Source: Glaciecola sp048820975
GTDB taxonomy: Bacteria > Pseudomonadota > Gammaproteobacteria > Enterobacterales > Alteromonadaceae
Reading direction: 5' to 3'
Assembly: GCF_048820975.1 (NCBI RefSeq)
Contig: NZ_JBMEUF010000001.1
Location: 124,001-188,000 of the forward strand
DNA: 64,000 bases
Shown piece by piece: positions 46,195 to 54,712 of the stretch. The position numbers and the translations under genes are program-made. Below the pieces are notes generated by a model, which ran no database searches, was not told where the DNA came from, and worked only from the letters and a program-made list of their open reading frames with translations. Positions within the stretch are counted from its first letter, which is position 1; every line of letters starts with the position of its first letter.

Positions 46195-46535
46195 AAATTT
46201 CTCCAGTATTAACAGATATATTGGTAATTATTAATTACTTAATCATACCAATACAAAAATTGTTCCAGAATTTTATTTGCTTTAAGCTATTGATTTTTAG
46301 TGCTAATTATTGATTTCAATGTAAATTTTCTTGTTTGCGATTTTTTCCATGACAGTATTGTCGCGAAGTGTTGTCATAATTGTCATCTGCCCGTGTTGCC
46401 AATAGACTATTACCGATGTATCCACTTTTATTGTATGTTTCAGTGCGTATCACGAATAGGCTGCTAATGATGAACTATTTATATATTGTGGATGAATGTG
46501 CTAACCAAGCCTGTTAAAATTACGTTAACAGTGTT
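46195..46535. other. Promoter region, no gene seen
   Basis: These 341 A+T-rich bases lie between the divergent small membrane peptide and the cytochrome gene. They presumably contain both promoters. I see no ORF, RNA gene or strong inverted repeat. Confidence 0.4.
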
Positions 46536-46556
46536 GTGAATTTAGGATTAGATATT

Positions 46557-48839
46557 TTGAAAAGTAAACGCGTAAATGGCAAGTGGATGGATTCCTTAGC
46601 TCATTTATTTAGCAAGTGGCACGTCAGTTTACCTAGCCTGACTATTTTATGTTTTTTATTCACTATTTTTCCCAGTATCGCAAGTTCTGAATCGTCAAAG
46701 CTCTTACATCAATATCAGCGAGATACGAAGGATTTAACTACACAAGATTGCGTTTCATGCCATAAGGACCAAGAACAAAAGTGGCATTTATCAGACCATT
46801 TTATGGCAATGGCTATTCCTTCCAACTCTTCTGTAAAAGGAGACTTCAATAACCAGTATGTTGAGCATTTTAATCAGAAGGCTCATATGTTTAGGCAAGA
46901 TGAGCAATACATGGTAACAGTGTTTGACGGCGCTGCAATTGATGAACAAAGCACACCTGCAAGTGGCGAGACATTTGCCGTAAAATATACCTTTGGCCAC
47001 TTCCCACTACAGCAATATTTAGTCGAAACGCAACAAGGACGACTTCAAGTTTTACCGTTTGCTTGGGATAGTCGAACTGAAGAAGAAGGGGGGCAACGCT
47101 GGTACCACAATTATACAGAAGAAATCACCGTGAATGACCGTCTTCACTGGCGCCAGCCGCTTCAGAATTGGAATGGAATGTGTGCCGATTGTCATTCAGA
47201 TCAGCTTAACCGTAATTACAACCTGGCGAAAAATACCTTCAACACAGACTTCTCTGCAATTAATGTTGGCTGTGTTTCATGCCATGGGGTCATGAATAAA
47301 CATGTTGTAGATGGCAAGTATAGTGGCGATGCTAAAAAGTTACACAAGCAAGTGGGCGGGCGGTGGAGCCTCATTGAAAATGCCAAAACAGCGATATGGG
47401 CGGGAGAGCCCAGAGATAACACATTCATGGACACGTGTTTTGCTTGTCACTCATTACGCTCACCTCTCACTGATGGTTTCTCTGCCGATGTGCTATTTCT
47501 TGATCAGTTTTCTCCTTCTCTAGTTACCGATCCATTGTATTTTGCTGACGGCCAAATCAAAGAGGAAGTTTATGTATATGGTTCATTTTTGCAAAGCAAA
47601 ATGTATAGCAAGGGGGTTAACTGTCTTGATTGTCATGACCCACATACAATGAAATTAAAATTAGAAGGAAATGGCGTTTGTTTGCAATGTCATAAAGCGA
47701 GCGAGTTTGATGTACCTTCGCATCATCGGCATACACCGCTTAGTTCAGGTTCAAAGTGCGTGAATTGCCATATGCCGAATGCAACATTTATGGGAGTAGA
47801 TGAGCGTAGGGATCATAGTTTTAAAATCCCAAGGCCCCATGTTTCAGATTCTTTTAATACACCGAATGCTTGCTTAAGTTGTCATTCGGAAGACTCTAAT
47901 GAATGGGCTAAAGCTAAAGTGGAAGATTGGTTCGATAGCGCTAGGCCACTAAAAATAAATGAAGAAAGCTTATTTAAATTAAGACACAAACAAGATATCA
48001 CTTATCAATCCCATATCAATATTATTAATGATGAATCTATTGACGTGATTTCGCGCGCAAGTGCGTTGGAAATGATGCTGCGAATAGGTAGACGCATTGA
48101 GCCAAGCGATATGCGTAAATTTATAAACAGTGAACATGATTTAATTCGTCTAGCGGCCGCAAGAATCGGTGAATTGCTTGATCCTCAAGCACGAGGGGAA
48201 TTGCTTAGCCCCTTGTTAAGAGATGAATTAAAATCAATACGAGTTGCTACTGCACAGGCCTTAGTTGGAATACCTTTAGATCAAACTCAGTTACCGTTAT
48301 TTGCCAGTGCTTTTTCCGAACTTATGGTTTCAAACAAAGTGAGTGCTTGGCGCGGAGAAGGGCGACTTAACATAGGTCGTGATGCGCTCAAGGAAAATAA
48401 TTTGATAGGTGCTGAACTAGCATTTAAAAACGCTATAGACGTAGACCCGTATTTCACGCCTGCATATGTTAATTTAGCCGACTTGTATAGGGCTAAACAG
48501 CGTGAGGATTTAGTTGCATCTGTTTTACAGCAAGGGATAAATAAATCACCTAAATCGGCGGATATGTTTTATTCATATGGCCTTCATTTGGTCAGGACAA
48601 AACAGCTCGAGAAAGCAATTGTTGAGTTTAAGAACGCACTTGAACTTGATAAAAGTAATCAGCAAATGGCATATACTTATGTGTTGGCACTTGATAGTAA
48701 AGATTCTCTACTAGCATTGAATACCTTAAAAGAACTGATTGGAAATTATGAACGTACCGATAGCTTAAAAGAGTTAGGCTTATATTTAGCGCAAAAAAAC
48801 AACGATCGAGAGGCGTTTAAGTATTTTCAAGCTTATTAA
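46557..48839 (+). CDS. Octahaem cytochrome c with HEAT- and TPR-like tail
   Basis: The product has eight CxxCH haem sites in order: C-V-S-C-H, C-A-D-C-H, C-V-S-C-H, C-F-A-C-H, C-L-D-C-H, C-L-Q-C-H, C-V-N-C-H, C-L-S-C-H, all within the first 450 residues. After these come helical HEAT-like repeats (R-L-A-A-A-R-I-G-E-L, S-I-R-V-A-T-A-Q-A-L) and TPR-like repeats (A-E-L-A-F-K-N-A-I-D-V-D-P). A signal or anchor helix (P-S-L-T-I-L-C-F-L-F-T-I-F) precedes the haem region, placing it in the periplasm. The start is uncertain; I prefer TTG 46557 because AGGA is nine bases upstream, giving 760 residues. The GTG at 46536 and ATG at 46587 are alternatives. Electron partner unknown. Confidence 0.87.
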   Translation: MKSKRVNGKWMDSLAHLFSKWHVSLPSLTILCFLFTIFPSIASSESSKLLHQYQRDTKDLTTQDCVSCHKDQEQKWHLSDHFMAMAIPSNSSVKGDFNNQYVEHFNQKAHMFRQDEQYMVTVFDGAAIDEQSTPASGETFAVKYTFGHFPLQQYLVETQQGRLQVLPFAWDSRTEEEGGQRWYHNYTEEITVNDRLHWRQPLQNWNGMCADCHSDQLNRNYNLAKNTFNTDFSAINVGCVSCHGVMNKHVVDGKYSGDAKKLHKQVGGRWSLIENAKTAIWAGEPRDNTFMDTCFACHSLRSPLTDGFSADVLFLDQFSPSLVTDPLYFADGQIKEEVYVYGSFLQSKMYSKGVNCLDCHDPHTMKLKLEGNGVCLQCHKASEFDVPSHHRHTPLSSGSKCVNCHMPNATFMGVDERRDHSFKIPRPHVSDSFNTPNACLSCHSEDSNEWAKAKVEDWFDSARPLKINEESLFKLRHKQDITYQSHINIINDESIDVISRASALEMMLRIGRRIEPSDMRKFINSEHDLIRLAAARIGELLDPQARGELLSPLLRDELKSIRVATAQALVGIPLDQTQLPLFASAFSELMVSNKVSAWRGEGRLNIGRDALKENNLIGAELAFKNAIDVDPYFTPAYVNLADLYRAKQREDLVASVLQQGINKSPKSADMFYSYGLHLVRTKQLEKAIVEFKNALELDKSNQQMAYTYVLALDSKDSLLALNTLKELIGNYERTDSLKELGLYLAQKNNDREAFKYFQAY

Positions 48840-48944
48840 TCGTTGATGAAGTTTAAATATTTGAACATTTATTTTACTTCTTAGTGATAGATTTGAGCAG
48901 TCCACAGCGCGTTGTACAATTATAACTTTTGGGGGGAAAACGAG

Positions 48945-48965
48945 GTGGGGTAATGCATACCCCAC
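48945..48965. terminator. Hairpin between the cytochrome gene and a minus-strand remnant
   Basis: A perfect eight-base-pair GC-rich stem, 48945-48952 with 48958-48965, has a five-base loop. It is followed by a short T-rich tail on each strand and sits between two convergent 3' ends. Confidence 0.6.
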
Positions 48966-48985
48966 TTTAAAGACTATTTAGCCGT

Positions 48986-49126
48986 TTATTTTCTTGCGGC
49001 CTTAGGGCCATCATAGTCATAAGTAAACCAATCTACGTCAATATAGCCATCATCTTGTTTTCGGCTATTGAAATTTGGAATCCAAATCAGCTGATACAAG
49101 ATAACACGCCTGAAAGTATCGCTAAA
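48986..49126 (-). pseudogene. 3'-end remnant of a lost minus-strand gene
   Basis: The frame reads F-S-D-T-F-R-R-V-I-L-Y and ends Y-D-G-P-K-A-A-R-K before TAA at 48986-48988. Composition and codon choice (G-Y-I-D-V-D-W-F-T-Y-D-Y near the end) look like real coding sequence, and a terminator-like hairpin lies 21 bases past the stop. There is no start codon, and a stop (49127-49129) closes it upstream, so it looks like the truncated C-terminus of a gene. Family not recognised. Confidence 0.4.
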
Positions 49127-49165
49127 TTAGCTAAGCGCATTCAGCTGCTTCCGGCAAATAACTAA
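49070..49165 (+). pseudogene. 3'-end remnant of a lost plus-strand gene
   Basis: The frame reads E-I-W-N-P-N-Q-L-I-Q-D-N-T-P-E and ends R-I-Q-L-L-P-A-N-N before TAA at 49163-49165, which overlaps the lldD stop by three bases, a typical convergent gene end. The frame stays open leftwards but there turns into the antisense of the other remnant. There is no start codon. It looks like the last 30 codons of a gene whose front is missing. Family not recognised. Confidence 0.35.
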
Positions 49166-50301
49166 GATCTAAACACTAATGACTCGTGGCTCAAATCTGC
49201 AATAGTGTTAGCGCCAGTTAAAGTCATTGCTACACGCATTTCTTTGTCGTATAAATCGAGCAAGTGCTCAACGCCTTTTTGCCCTTGTGCAGCTAAAGCA
49301 TAAATAAACGAACGTCCAAGTAGGGTGCAATCAGCACCAAGTGCTAACATTCTGACTACATCTAAACCATTTCGAATGCCGGAGTCAGCAAAAATAGTCA
49401 TATCTCCTTTTACAGCATCGGCTATATCAGGTAAGGCTCTTGCCGATGACATAACACCATCTAGTTGACGGCCTCCATGATTTGACACCACAATACCATC
49501 AGCACCAAAACTTTTAGCATTCTTAGCATCCTCTACATCTAGTATGCCTTTAATAACCATAGGCCCATCCCAGAATTCTCGTACCCATTCAAGATCTTTC
49601 CATGAAATAGAAGGATCAAAATTCTCACCTAACCAGCCTATATAGTCTTCTAACTTTGTTGGCTCTCCACGATATGTTGAGATATTACCTAAATCATGCG
49701 GCTTGCCAAACACGCCTACATCAAAGGCCCACTGAGGATGCAACATTGACTGAAAGATTCGTCTATATGCCGCGTTAGGGCCACTCATACCTGAATGCAT
49801 ATCTCTATAACGCGCGCCGGGTACTGGCATGTCAACTGTAAAGACCAGTGTGGTAACGCCAGCTGCCTTCGCGCGTTCTAATACGTTTTTCATAAAACCG
49901 CGGTCTTTTAGCACATACAATTGAAACCACATAGGGCGCTCAATTTGGGGCGTGACTTCTTCAATAGGGCAAACGGAAACCGTAGACATGATAAAAGGAA
50001 GGCCTTTATTTTCAGCAGCCTTTGCTGCTTGTACTTCGCCTCTACGGGCATACATACCTGTTAATCCGACCGGCGCAAGTGCAATTGGCATTGCCAGTTT
50101 TTCACCAAAAATTTCAGTTTCTAAATTAAGGTCAGACATGTTATTTAATACGCGTTGACGTAAGGCTACTTCAGCTAAATCTTCTGTATTACGTTTTAGG
50201 GTATGTTCTTTGTATGACCCTCCATCTATATAGTGGAACAAAAATGGCGGTAGTTTGGCTTTTGCTGCCTTTCGGTAATCAGTAGATGCTGAAATAATCA
50301 T
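49162..50301 (-). CDS. lldD: L-lactate dehydrogenase (quinone-linked, FMN)
   Basis: The 379-residue FMN enzyme oxidises L-lactate to pyruvate and feeds the quinone pool. It matches the LldD/glycolate-oxidase family closely: M-I-I-S-A-S-T-D-Y-R opening, P-F-L-F-H-Y-I-D-G-G, F-Q-L-Y-V-L-K-D-R-G, T-V-D-M-P-V-P-G-A-R-Y-R-D, the catalytic His in V-S-N-H-G-G-R-Q-L-D and D-S-G-I-R-N-G-L-D. The frame is open for another 96 codons upstream, but the ATG at 50301 has an AGGA site and the family-standard start. No lactate permease or LldR gene is adjacent. It lies between decayed sequences. Confidence 0.94.
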   Translation of the reverse strand: MIISASTDYRKAAKAKLPPFLFHYIDGGSYKEHTLKRNTEDLAEVALRQRVLNNMSDLNLETEIFGEKLAMPIALAPVGLTGMYARRGEVQAAKAAENKGLPFIMSTVSVCPIEEVTPQIERPMWFQLYVLKDRGFMKNVLERAKAAGVTTLVFTVDMPVPGARYRDMHSGMSGPNAAYRRIFQSMLHPQWAFDVGVFGKPHDLGNISTYRGEPTKLEDYIGWLGENFDPSISWKDLEWVREFWDGPMVIKGILDVEDAKNAKSFGADGIVVSNHGGRQLDGVMSSARALPDIADAVKGDMTIFADSGIRNGLDVVRMLALGADCTLLGRSFIYALAAQGQKGVEHLLDLYDKEMRVAMTLTGANTIADLSHESLVFRS

Positions 50302-50631
50302 TTTTCTCGTCCTATTGTATTGTGCATATAACGTACAAGTGCATAAGCGTGTTAACCAAAGTGCGGTTAATTTATTCTGTGCCAGTTTCAAGCCTTTAAA
50401 CACGCCATTTTTGAGCATACGTTCAAGGGTTTGTGCCGCGTACTGTTCCCCTTGGCTAATCTCTACATCCAAAACAGCTGGTATTAAGGCCCTCAGTTGG
50501 ATGTTATTATCACCTAGTTTACTCGTACTGAAGGTCGCTTCATACTGCTGTGCAGATACGCTTTTAGTATTAACATCCTTAAAAAATTGCTAGCTTGGAT
50601 GGTGATAACCCTTTGCCTAGTGGTTATTCAT
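50302..50631 (-). pseudogene. ORF with two amber codons, in frame with and running into lldD
   Basis: From an ATG at 50629-50631 that overlaps the TGA of the preceding ORF (ATGA coupling), 110 codons run in the lldD frame up to the lldD ATG. Only two stops interrupt it, both TAG (50615-50617 and 50590-50592); each could come from CAG by one C-to-T change. The protein between them and lldD (S-K-L-G-D-N-N-I-Q-L-R-A-L-I-P, G-E-Q-Y-A-A-Q-T-L-E-R) looks like genuine coding sequence. Family not recognised. Reading: a degraded gene of about 100 codons. Confidence 0.45.
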
Positions 50632-50790
50632 TCTAATTTGGCAGATGCTTGATAGCGGTCAGTATCTTTAATTAAGGCAATGGCCGTGTAAAAGACCTCG
50701 AACGTATATCCCACCTTTTAAGCTAGATGAAAAATAATTATTAAAATATTCTTCTTGTTGCTTATTTTTATTTTGTTTGGCCAACAACAT
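50628..50790 (-). pseudogene. Small ORF broken by a one-base frameshift
   Basis: An ATG at 50788-50790 with AAGG seven bases upstream begins M-L-L-A-K-Q-N-K-N-K-Q-Q-E-E-Y-F. After S-S-S-L the frame must shift at an A-run (T-run 50716-50719 on the + strand, one base too long) to continue V-G-Y-T-F-E-V-F-Y-T-A-I-A and end A-S-A-K-L-E at TGA 50628-50630. The restored product would be 53 residues. A 15-base palindrome at 50827-50841 just upstream could be an operator. A sequencing error is the alternative to true decay. Confidence 0.45.
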
Positions 50791-50994
50791 GCAAGTGCCT
50801 TAATGAGTAACACAGTTTGGCCGTTAAAATTGGTACAATTTGGTAATCGCTGTCACCTTGAAATTGATTAACAAAAGGGTAGTGGGTATTTGGCTAAAAA
50901 GGAATTAGAGTGAATCTTTAGGAAGAAATAGCGTTATGTATTATTAATTTTTGCGAAGGCGGGTTAATTATTACCCTTGATCATAATCAAGAGT

Positions 50995-51789
50995 TTACTT
51001 CTCTGGTAGCGAAACCATTATCACTTCAATATCGTGTTTTTCAAATAAGCTCAAAAATTTTGGATCAATATTATTGTCGGTTATAAGAATATCAACCTGA
51101 TCTAACGAGCATAATATTAAAGAACTTCTTTTACCGAGTTTAGAGCTATCGGCCAATACAATTAATTTGTCAGCTTGCTTTAAAAGCTTATGCTCAGAAA
51201 GCACTAGTAAGGGGTCAGTCTCCATTAAGCCAAACTCGCCTATTGCAGGTGTACCCATAAACATTTTAGAACCATGGTAATTTGCCACACCATCGTTTTC
51301 AAATGAACTTAAGATAATACTTTGTTTTCTATAGAGTTCCCCGGCCGGCAGGGTTATTTGGTTATCGGAGTTGTCAGCTAGGGCTTGAGCAAGCGCAAAT
51401 GAGTTCGTTAGTATATTTAAATGACGGCTAGCAAGCGCATCCTTCATCATATATGTACTGCTACCACCGTTGATTATTATTGATTCACCCTCTTCACATA
51501 ACTCAACTGCTTTTTCTGCAATAAGTACTTTTATATCTTTATTTTGTTCGGTATCAGCTAGAAAAACAGATCCTTTAAGGTGCCTGCGTTCGTGAGGATG
51601 AGAACTCACATTGTTTGATTGTGCTCCTCCTCTAATTTTGGTGAGCGCTTTTCTCTTTGAAAGCTTGGTAATATCGCGGCGAATAGTTGCTTCCGAAGCT
51701 TTTAATTTATTTGATAATATAGGCACCGATGCATAGCCCATTTCAGCCAGCAGTTCTAAAAGCAAGTGATGTCTTTGTTTTTCTAGCAT
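50995..51789 (-). CDS. DeoR-family transcriptional repressor (UlaR-like)
   Basis: The 264-residue protein has an N-terminal winged helix-turn-helix (S-E-A-T-I-R-R-D-I-T-K-L) and a C-terminal sugar-phosphate sensor domain (I-I-I-N-G-G-S-S-T, L-V-L-S-E-H-K-L-L-K-Q-A-D-K-L, V-L-A-D-S-S-K-L-G-K-R-S). The K-Q-S-I-I-L-S and M-F-M-G-T stretches are closest in my memory to UlaR, the ascorbate-6-phosphate regulator. No ula genes are present here. Its target may be the lost or decayed genes next to lldD, or genes elsewhere. Probably responds to a phosphorylated sugar or sugar acid. Confidence 0.87.
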   Translation of the reverse strand: MLEKQRHHLLLELLAEMGYASVPILSNKLKASEATIRRDITKLSKRKALTKIRGGAQSNNVSSHPHERRHLKGSVFLADTEQNKDIKVLIAEKAVELCEEGESIIINGGSSTYMMKDALASRHLNILTNSFALAQALADNSDNQITLPAGELYRKQSIILSSFENDGVANYHGSKMFMGTPAIGEFGLMETDPLLVLSEHKLLKQADKLIVLADSSKLGKRSSLILCSLDQVDILITDNNIDPKFLSLFEKHDIEVIMVSLPEK

Positions 51790-52195
51790 TAATTAATCCT
51801 TTATCAAATGTTATATTGCCTATTTTATAGAACATATACTAACTCAGTTTGATGGCTAGTAACATAACTTGAAAATTGTTTATTACAAAAAGTAGACAAA
51901 AATAAGCAAAGGTCTAAGTTTTAGTTATTAAAGGTAGGTTATAGCTGCATCGTCCTGCCATGCGTACATTCAATATAATTTAAATTCTTTCTACTAAACT
52001 ATATTATTTAGTCTTGAGCGAAATATAATAGCATTTGCTTAACACACTGTTATTTATTAAAAGTAAAAAAGCGTCTGCTGATTAAGGGGACTTCATTTGA
52101 ATAAGATTGCGACATCAAAAAAGCGTGCGCTAGCGATATGGTGCTTGCAATAAGTGTTAGTGAGATTGAAAACTGCGTAAGTATTTGAAAAAGAG
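51790..52195. other. Intergenic region, no gene seen
   Basis: These 406 A+T-rich bases separate the DeoR-type gene start from the 3' end of the tRNA-Val pair. They contain no supported ORF; a long minus-strand frame runs out of the tRNA genes and is spurious. A T-run at a GC-rich patch near 52110-52125 may terminate the tRNA transcript. Confidence 0.4.
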
Positions 52196-52271
52196 TGGTG
52201 GACGCTACTGGGCTTGAACCAGTGACCCTCGCCTTGTAAGGGCGATGCTCTCCCAACTGAGCTAAGCGTCC
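52196..52271 (-). tRNA. tRNA-Val(UAC), copy 2
   Basis: A 76-base cloverleaf with encoded CCA, G-G-A-C-G-C-T acceptor stem, TTCAAGC T-loop and anticodon TAC within CTTACAA. Identical to the copy at 52301-52376, 29 bases apart and read from the same upstream promoter. Confidence 0.96.
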
Positions 52272-52300
52272 GATATATCTGAATTGTATAGAAAAGAAAG

Positions 52301-52376
52301 TGGTGGACGCTACTGGGCTTGAACCAGTGACCCTCGCCTTGTAAGGGCGATGCTCTCCCAACTGAGCTAAGCGTCC
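52301..52376 (-). tRNA. tRNA-Val(UAC), copy 1
   Basis: Same 76-base sequence as the downstream copy, anticodon TAC, CCA encoded. It is the promoter-proximal member of the pair, divergent from gltX. Confidence 0.96.
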
Positions 52377-52413
52377 AAATCTTTTCTAATCTTGCCTAAG
52401 CAAGTGGAGCGGT

Positions 52414-52441
52414 ATTATAGAGTTGCGAATGAAAGAGTCAA
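52414..52441 (-). promoter_or_regulatory. Promoter of the tRNA-Val pair
   Basis: On the minus strand TTGACT (52436-52441) and a perfect TATAAT (52414-52419) are 16 bases apart, 38 bases upstream of the first tRNA. Confidence 0.7.
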
Positions 52442-52589
52442 CACTCTTTTGCGAATTATTTTCTGTTTGCATAAAAATACAGCGATTTTAGCCATAAATG
52501 GCTCTTTTTCGTCTTTTTTGCATGTCTTTTCTTTAGCTCACCTATACAAAACGGTAGAATACGCGCAATTTATTATTCAGGAAATTAAC

Positions 52590-53999
52590 ATGTCTGTTGT
52601 TACTCGCTTTGCTCCCAGTCCAACTGGTTATTTACACGTAGGTGGTGCAAGAACTGCACTATATTCTTGGTTATACGCTAAAAGCCAAGGTGGGGAATTT
52701 GTACTTCGCATTGAAGACACTGATATTGAGCGTTCAACCGAGCAAGCTAAACAAGCAATTTTAGAAGGCATGGATTGGTTAGGCTTGCATCATACCAAAG
52801 GGCCGTATTACCAAACAGAACGTTTTGATACATACAACCAATACATTGATCAGCTATTAGAGCAGGGCAAGGCATACAAATGTTTCATGACAGCAGAAGA
52901 GCTAAATGAAATACGAGATGAGCAAGAAAAGCGCGGAGAAAAACGCAGATACCCCGGCACGTGGCGTGACCGAAGCGATCATCCTAGCGACAAACCTTAT
53001 TCTATTCGCTTTAAAAACCCACTGGAAGGCGCAGTGAGTTTTAAAGACCATATTCGAGGCGATATAACGGTTGATAACAGCGAACTCGATGATTTGATCA
53101 TTCGCCGTACTGATGGCGCACCTACCTATAACTTCTGTGTAGTCATAGATGACTGGGAAATGGGCATCACCCACGTTGTGCGCGGAGAAGACCACATTAA
53201 CAATACGCCACGTCAAATTAATATATTAGAAGCGCTGGGAGCGCCTGTGCCTGAATATGCGCACGTTTCTATGATATTAGGTGATGATGGTCAAAAACTT
53301 TCTAAACGCCACGGAGCGGTTAGTGTGATGCAGTACAGAGATGACGGTTATTTACCTCAAGCTGTTCTGAATTATTTGGTGCGCTTAGGATGGTCACACG
53401 GTGACCAAGAAATATTCTCAGTAGATGAAATGATTTCTTTGTTTAGTTTAGACAACATTAGTAAGTCTGCCAGCGCGTTTAATACTGAAAAACTAAATTG
53501 GCTTAATCAGCATTACATGAAAACCCTCCCTGGCAGTGAAGTGGCTGAGCATGCTAAGTGGCACTTTGAAGATCAAAACGTCAATACTACGAATGGTCCT
53601 TCAATTGAATCGGTTATTGCAATTCAAGCTGAGCGCGTAGACACCCTAAAAGAGCTAGTAAGCATTAGTCGTTATTTCTTCGAAGAATTTGAAGACTTTG
53701 ATGCAAACGCAGCGAAAAAGCATTTACGCCCTGTAGCGAAAGCTAATTTATTACTTGCCCAAGAAAAGTTAGCCGCAATAGTTGATTGGACTGCTGAAAA
53801 TATTCAGCAAGCTATTAATGATACCGCAACAGAACTTGAAGTAGGTATGGGGAAAGTAGGTATGCCGTTGCGAGTTGCGGTGACCGGCTCAGGCAACTCG
53901 CCATCACTCGATGTGACCTTGGCGCTGATAAATCAAACACAAGTTGTGCAAAGAATAGACAAAGCTGTTGAATTCATAAGCAATCGCGAAAATTCTTAA
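52590..53999 (+). CDS. gltX: Glutamyl-tRNA synthetase
   Basis: The 469-residue class I synthetase charges tRNA-Glu. The HIGH-type site is A-P-S-P-T-G-Y-L-H-V-G-G-A and the KMSKS-type site is K-L-S-K-R-H-G. Length equals the E. coli enzyme (471). The frame is open 66 codons further upstream, but the ATG at 52590 has AGGA seven bases before it and gives the standard N-terminus M-S-V-V-T-R-F-A-P-S. It lies between tRNA-Val and tRNA-Ala genes, as in enterics, with two tRNA-Glu genes (its own substrate) downstream. Confidence 0.97.
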   Translation: MSVVTRFAPSPTGYLHVGGARTALYSWLYAKSQGGEFVLRIEDTDIERSTEQAKQAILEGMDWLGLHHTKGPYYQTERFDTYNQYIDQLLEQGKAYKCFMTAEELNEIRDEQEKRGEKRRYPGTWRDRSDHPSDKPYSIRFKNPLEGAVSFKDHIRGDITVDNSELDDLIIRRTDGAPTYNFCVVIDDWEMGITHVVRGEDHINNTPRQINILEALGAPVPEYAHVSMILGDDGQKLSKRHGAVSVMQYRDDGYLPQAVLNYLVRLGWSHGDQEIFSVDEMISLFSLDNISKSASAFNTEKLNWLNQHYMKTLPGSEVAEHAKWHFEDQNVNTTNGPSIESVIAIQAERVDTLKELVSISRYFFEEFEDFDANAAKKHLRPVAKANLLLAQEKLAAIVDWTAENIQQAINDTATELEVGMGKVGMPLRVAVTGSGNSPSLDVTLALINQTQVVQRIDKAVEFISNRENS

Positions 54000-54007
54000 A
54001 AAAAGCG

Positions 54008-54036
54008 TTGACAACTTCGGCGTCGATGCCTAGAAT
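54008..54036 (+). promoter_or_regulatory. Strong tRNA promoter with GC-rich discriminator
   Basis: TTGACA (54008-54013) and TAGAAT (54031-54036) at the ideal 17-base spacing, followed by GCGCCCCGC. A GC-rich discriminator is typical of stringently controlled stable-RNA promoters. It starts nine bases past the gltX stop and drives tRNA-Ala and tRNA-Glu. Confidence 0.85.
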
Positions 54037-54090
54037 GCGCCCCGCTGTCAAGGGAAGTGTTACAACACAGTTTGTTATGCTCCTAAGCAC

Positions 54091-54166
<76 letters not shown>

Positions 54167-54178
54167 AGGATACAATGT

Positions 54179-54254
54179 GTCCCCTTCGTCTAGAGGCCTA
54201 GGACACCGCCCTTTCACGGCGGTAACAGGGGTTCGAATCCCCTAGGGGACGCCA
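54179..54254 (+). tRNA. tRNA-Glu(UUC), copy 1
   Basis: A 76-base cloverleaf with the CCGCC/GGCGG anticodon stem, loop CTTTCAC (anticodon TTC), GGTTCGAAT T-loop, and GCCA at the 3' end. Confidence 0.97.
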
Positions 54255-54429
54255 CTTTTTTATTAAGTAGGTAACTACTCAATATTAAAATGGCTACTAG
54301 GTATTTAACGTTTACTAGGCACAACGTTAAATAACATAAGTAGTTAAAGTTAAGTACATTATTTATGTACTTTTACTTAAGATTACAATACAATTTGAAA
54401 TGTAGCGTGTCAGGCAAAATTCAGTTTTT
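54255..54429. repeat. Spacer between tRNA-Glu copies with two stem-loops
   Basis: The 175-base spacer holds a perfect ten-base-pair inverted repeat at 54303-54312 / 54323-54332 and a second eight-base-pair one near 54354-54374. These may be processing stems of the tRNA precursor. No gene is visible. Confidence 0.5.
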
Positions 54430-54505
54430 GTCCCCTTCGTCTAGAGGCCTAGGACACCGCCCTTTCACGGCGGTAACAGGGGTTCGAATCCCCTAGGGGA
54501 CGCCA
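54430..54505 (+). tRNA. tRNA-Glu(UUC), copy 2
   Basis: Identical over all 76 bases to the copy at 54179-54254. The flanks are not duplicated. A terminator follows. Confidence 0.97.
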
Positions 54506-54517
54506 TTTTAAAACCAG

Positions 54518-54546
54518 AAAAACCAGCTCTTTGAGCTGGTTTTTTT
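54518..54546 (+). terminator. Terminator of the tRNA-Ala/Glu operon
   Basis: A nine-base-pair stem, 54521-54529 with 54533-54541, a three-base loop and an unbroken T-run to 54546. Confidence 0.85.
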
Positions 54547-54712
54547 GGTTTTGTTATCCATAAAACTTGTTTAGTCCAAACTAATGCGTTTTATCTTTAA
54601 CTCAACTTGTTTTTTCAAGGCTTTCTGATTAAGCTAAGAGGCTTGTATAGCGCCTTTGCCAAACACTTTGCGCTTATCTTTTAGTAAAATAGCATGTTGG
54701 ATTAAAACAGCA

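Noticed and set aside
52050..52361. 103-codon minus-strand ORF
   Set aside because: It is a translation through the two tRNA-Val genes, with the repeated tell-tale peptide G-S-S-P-V-A-S-T of tRNA-derived frames.
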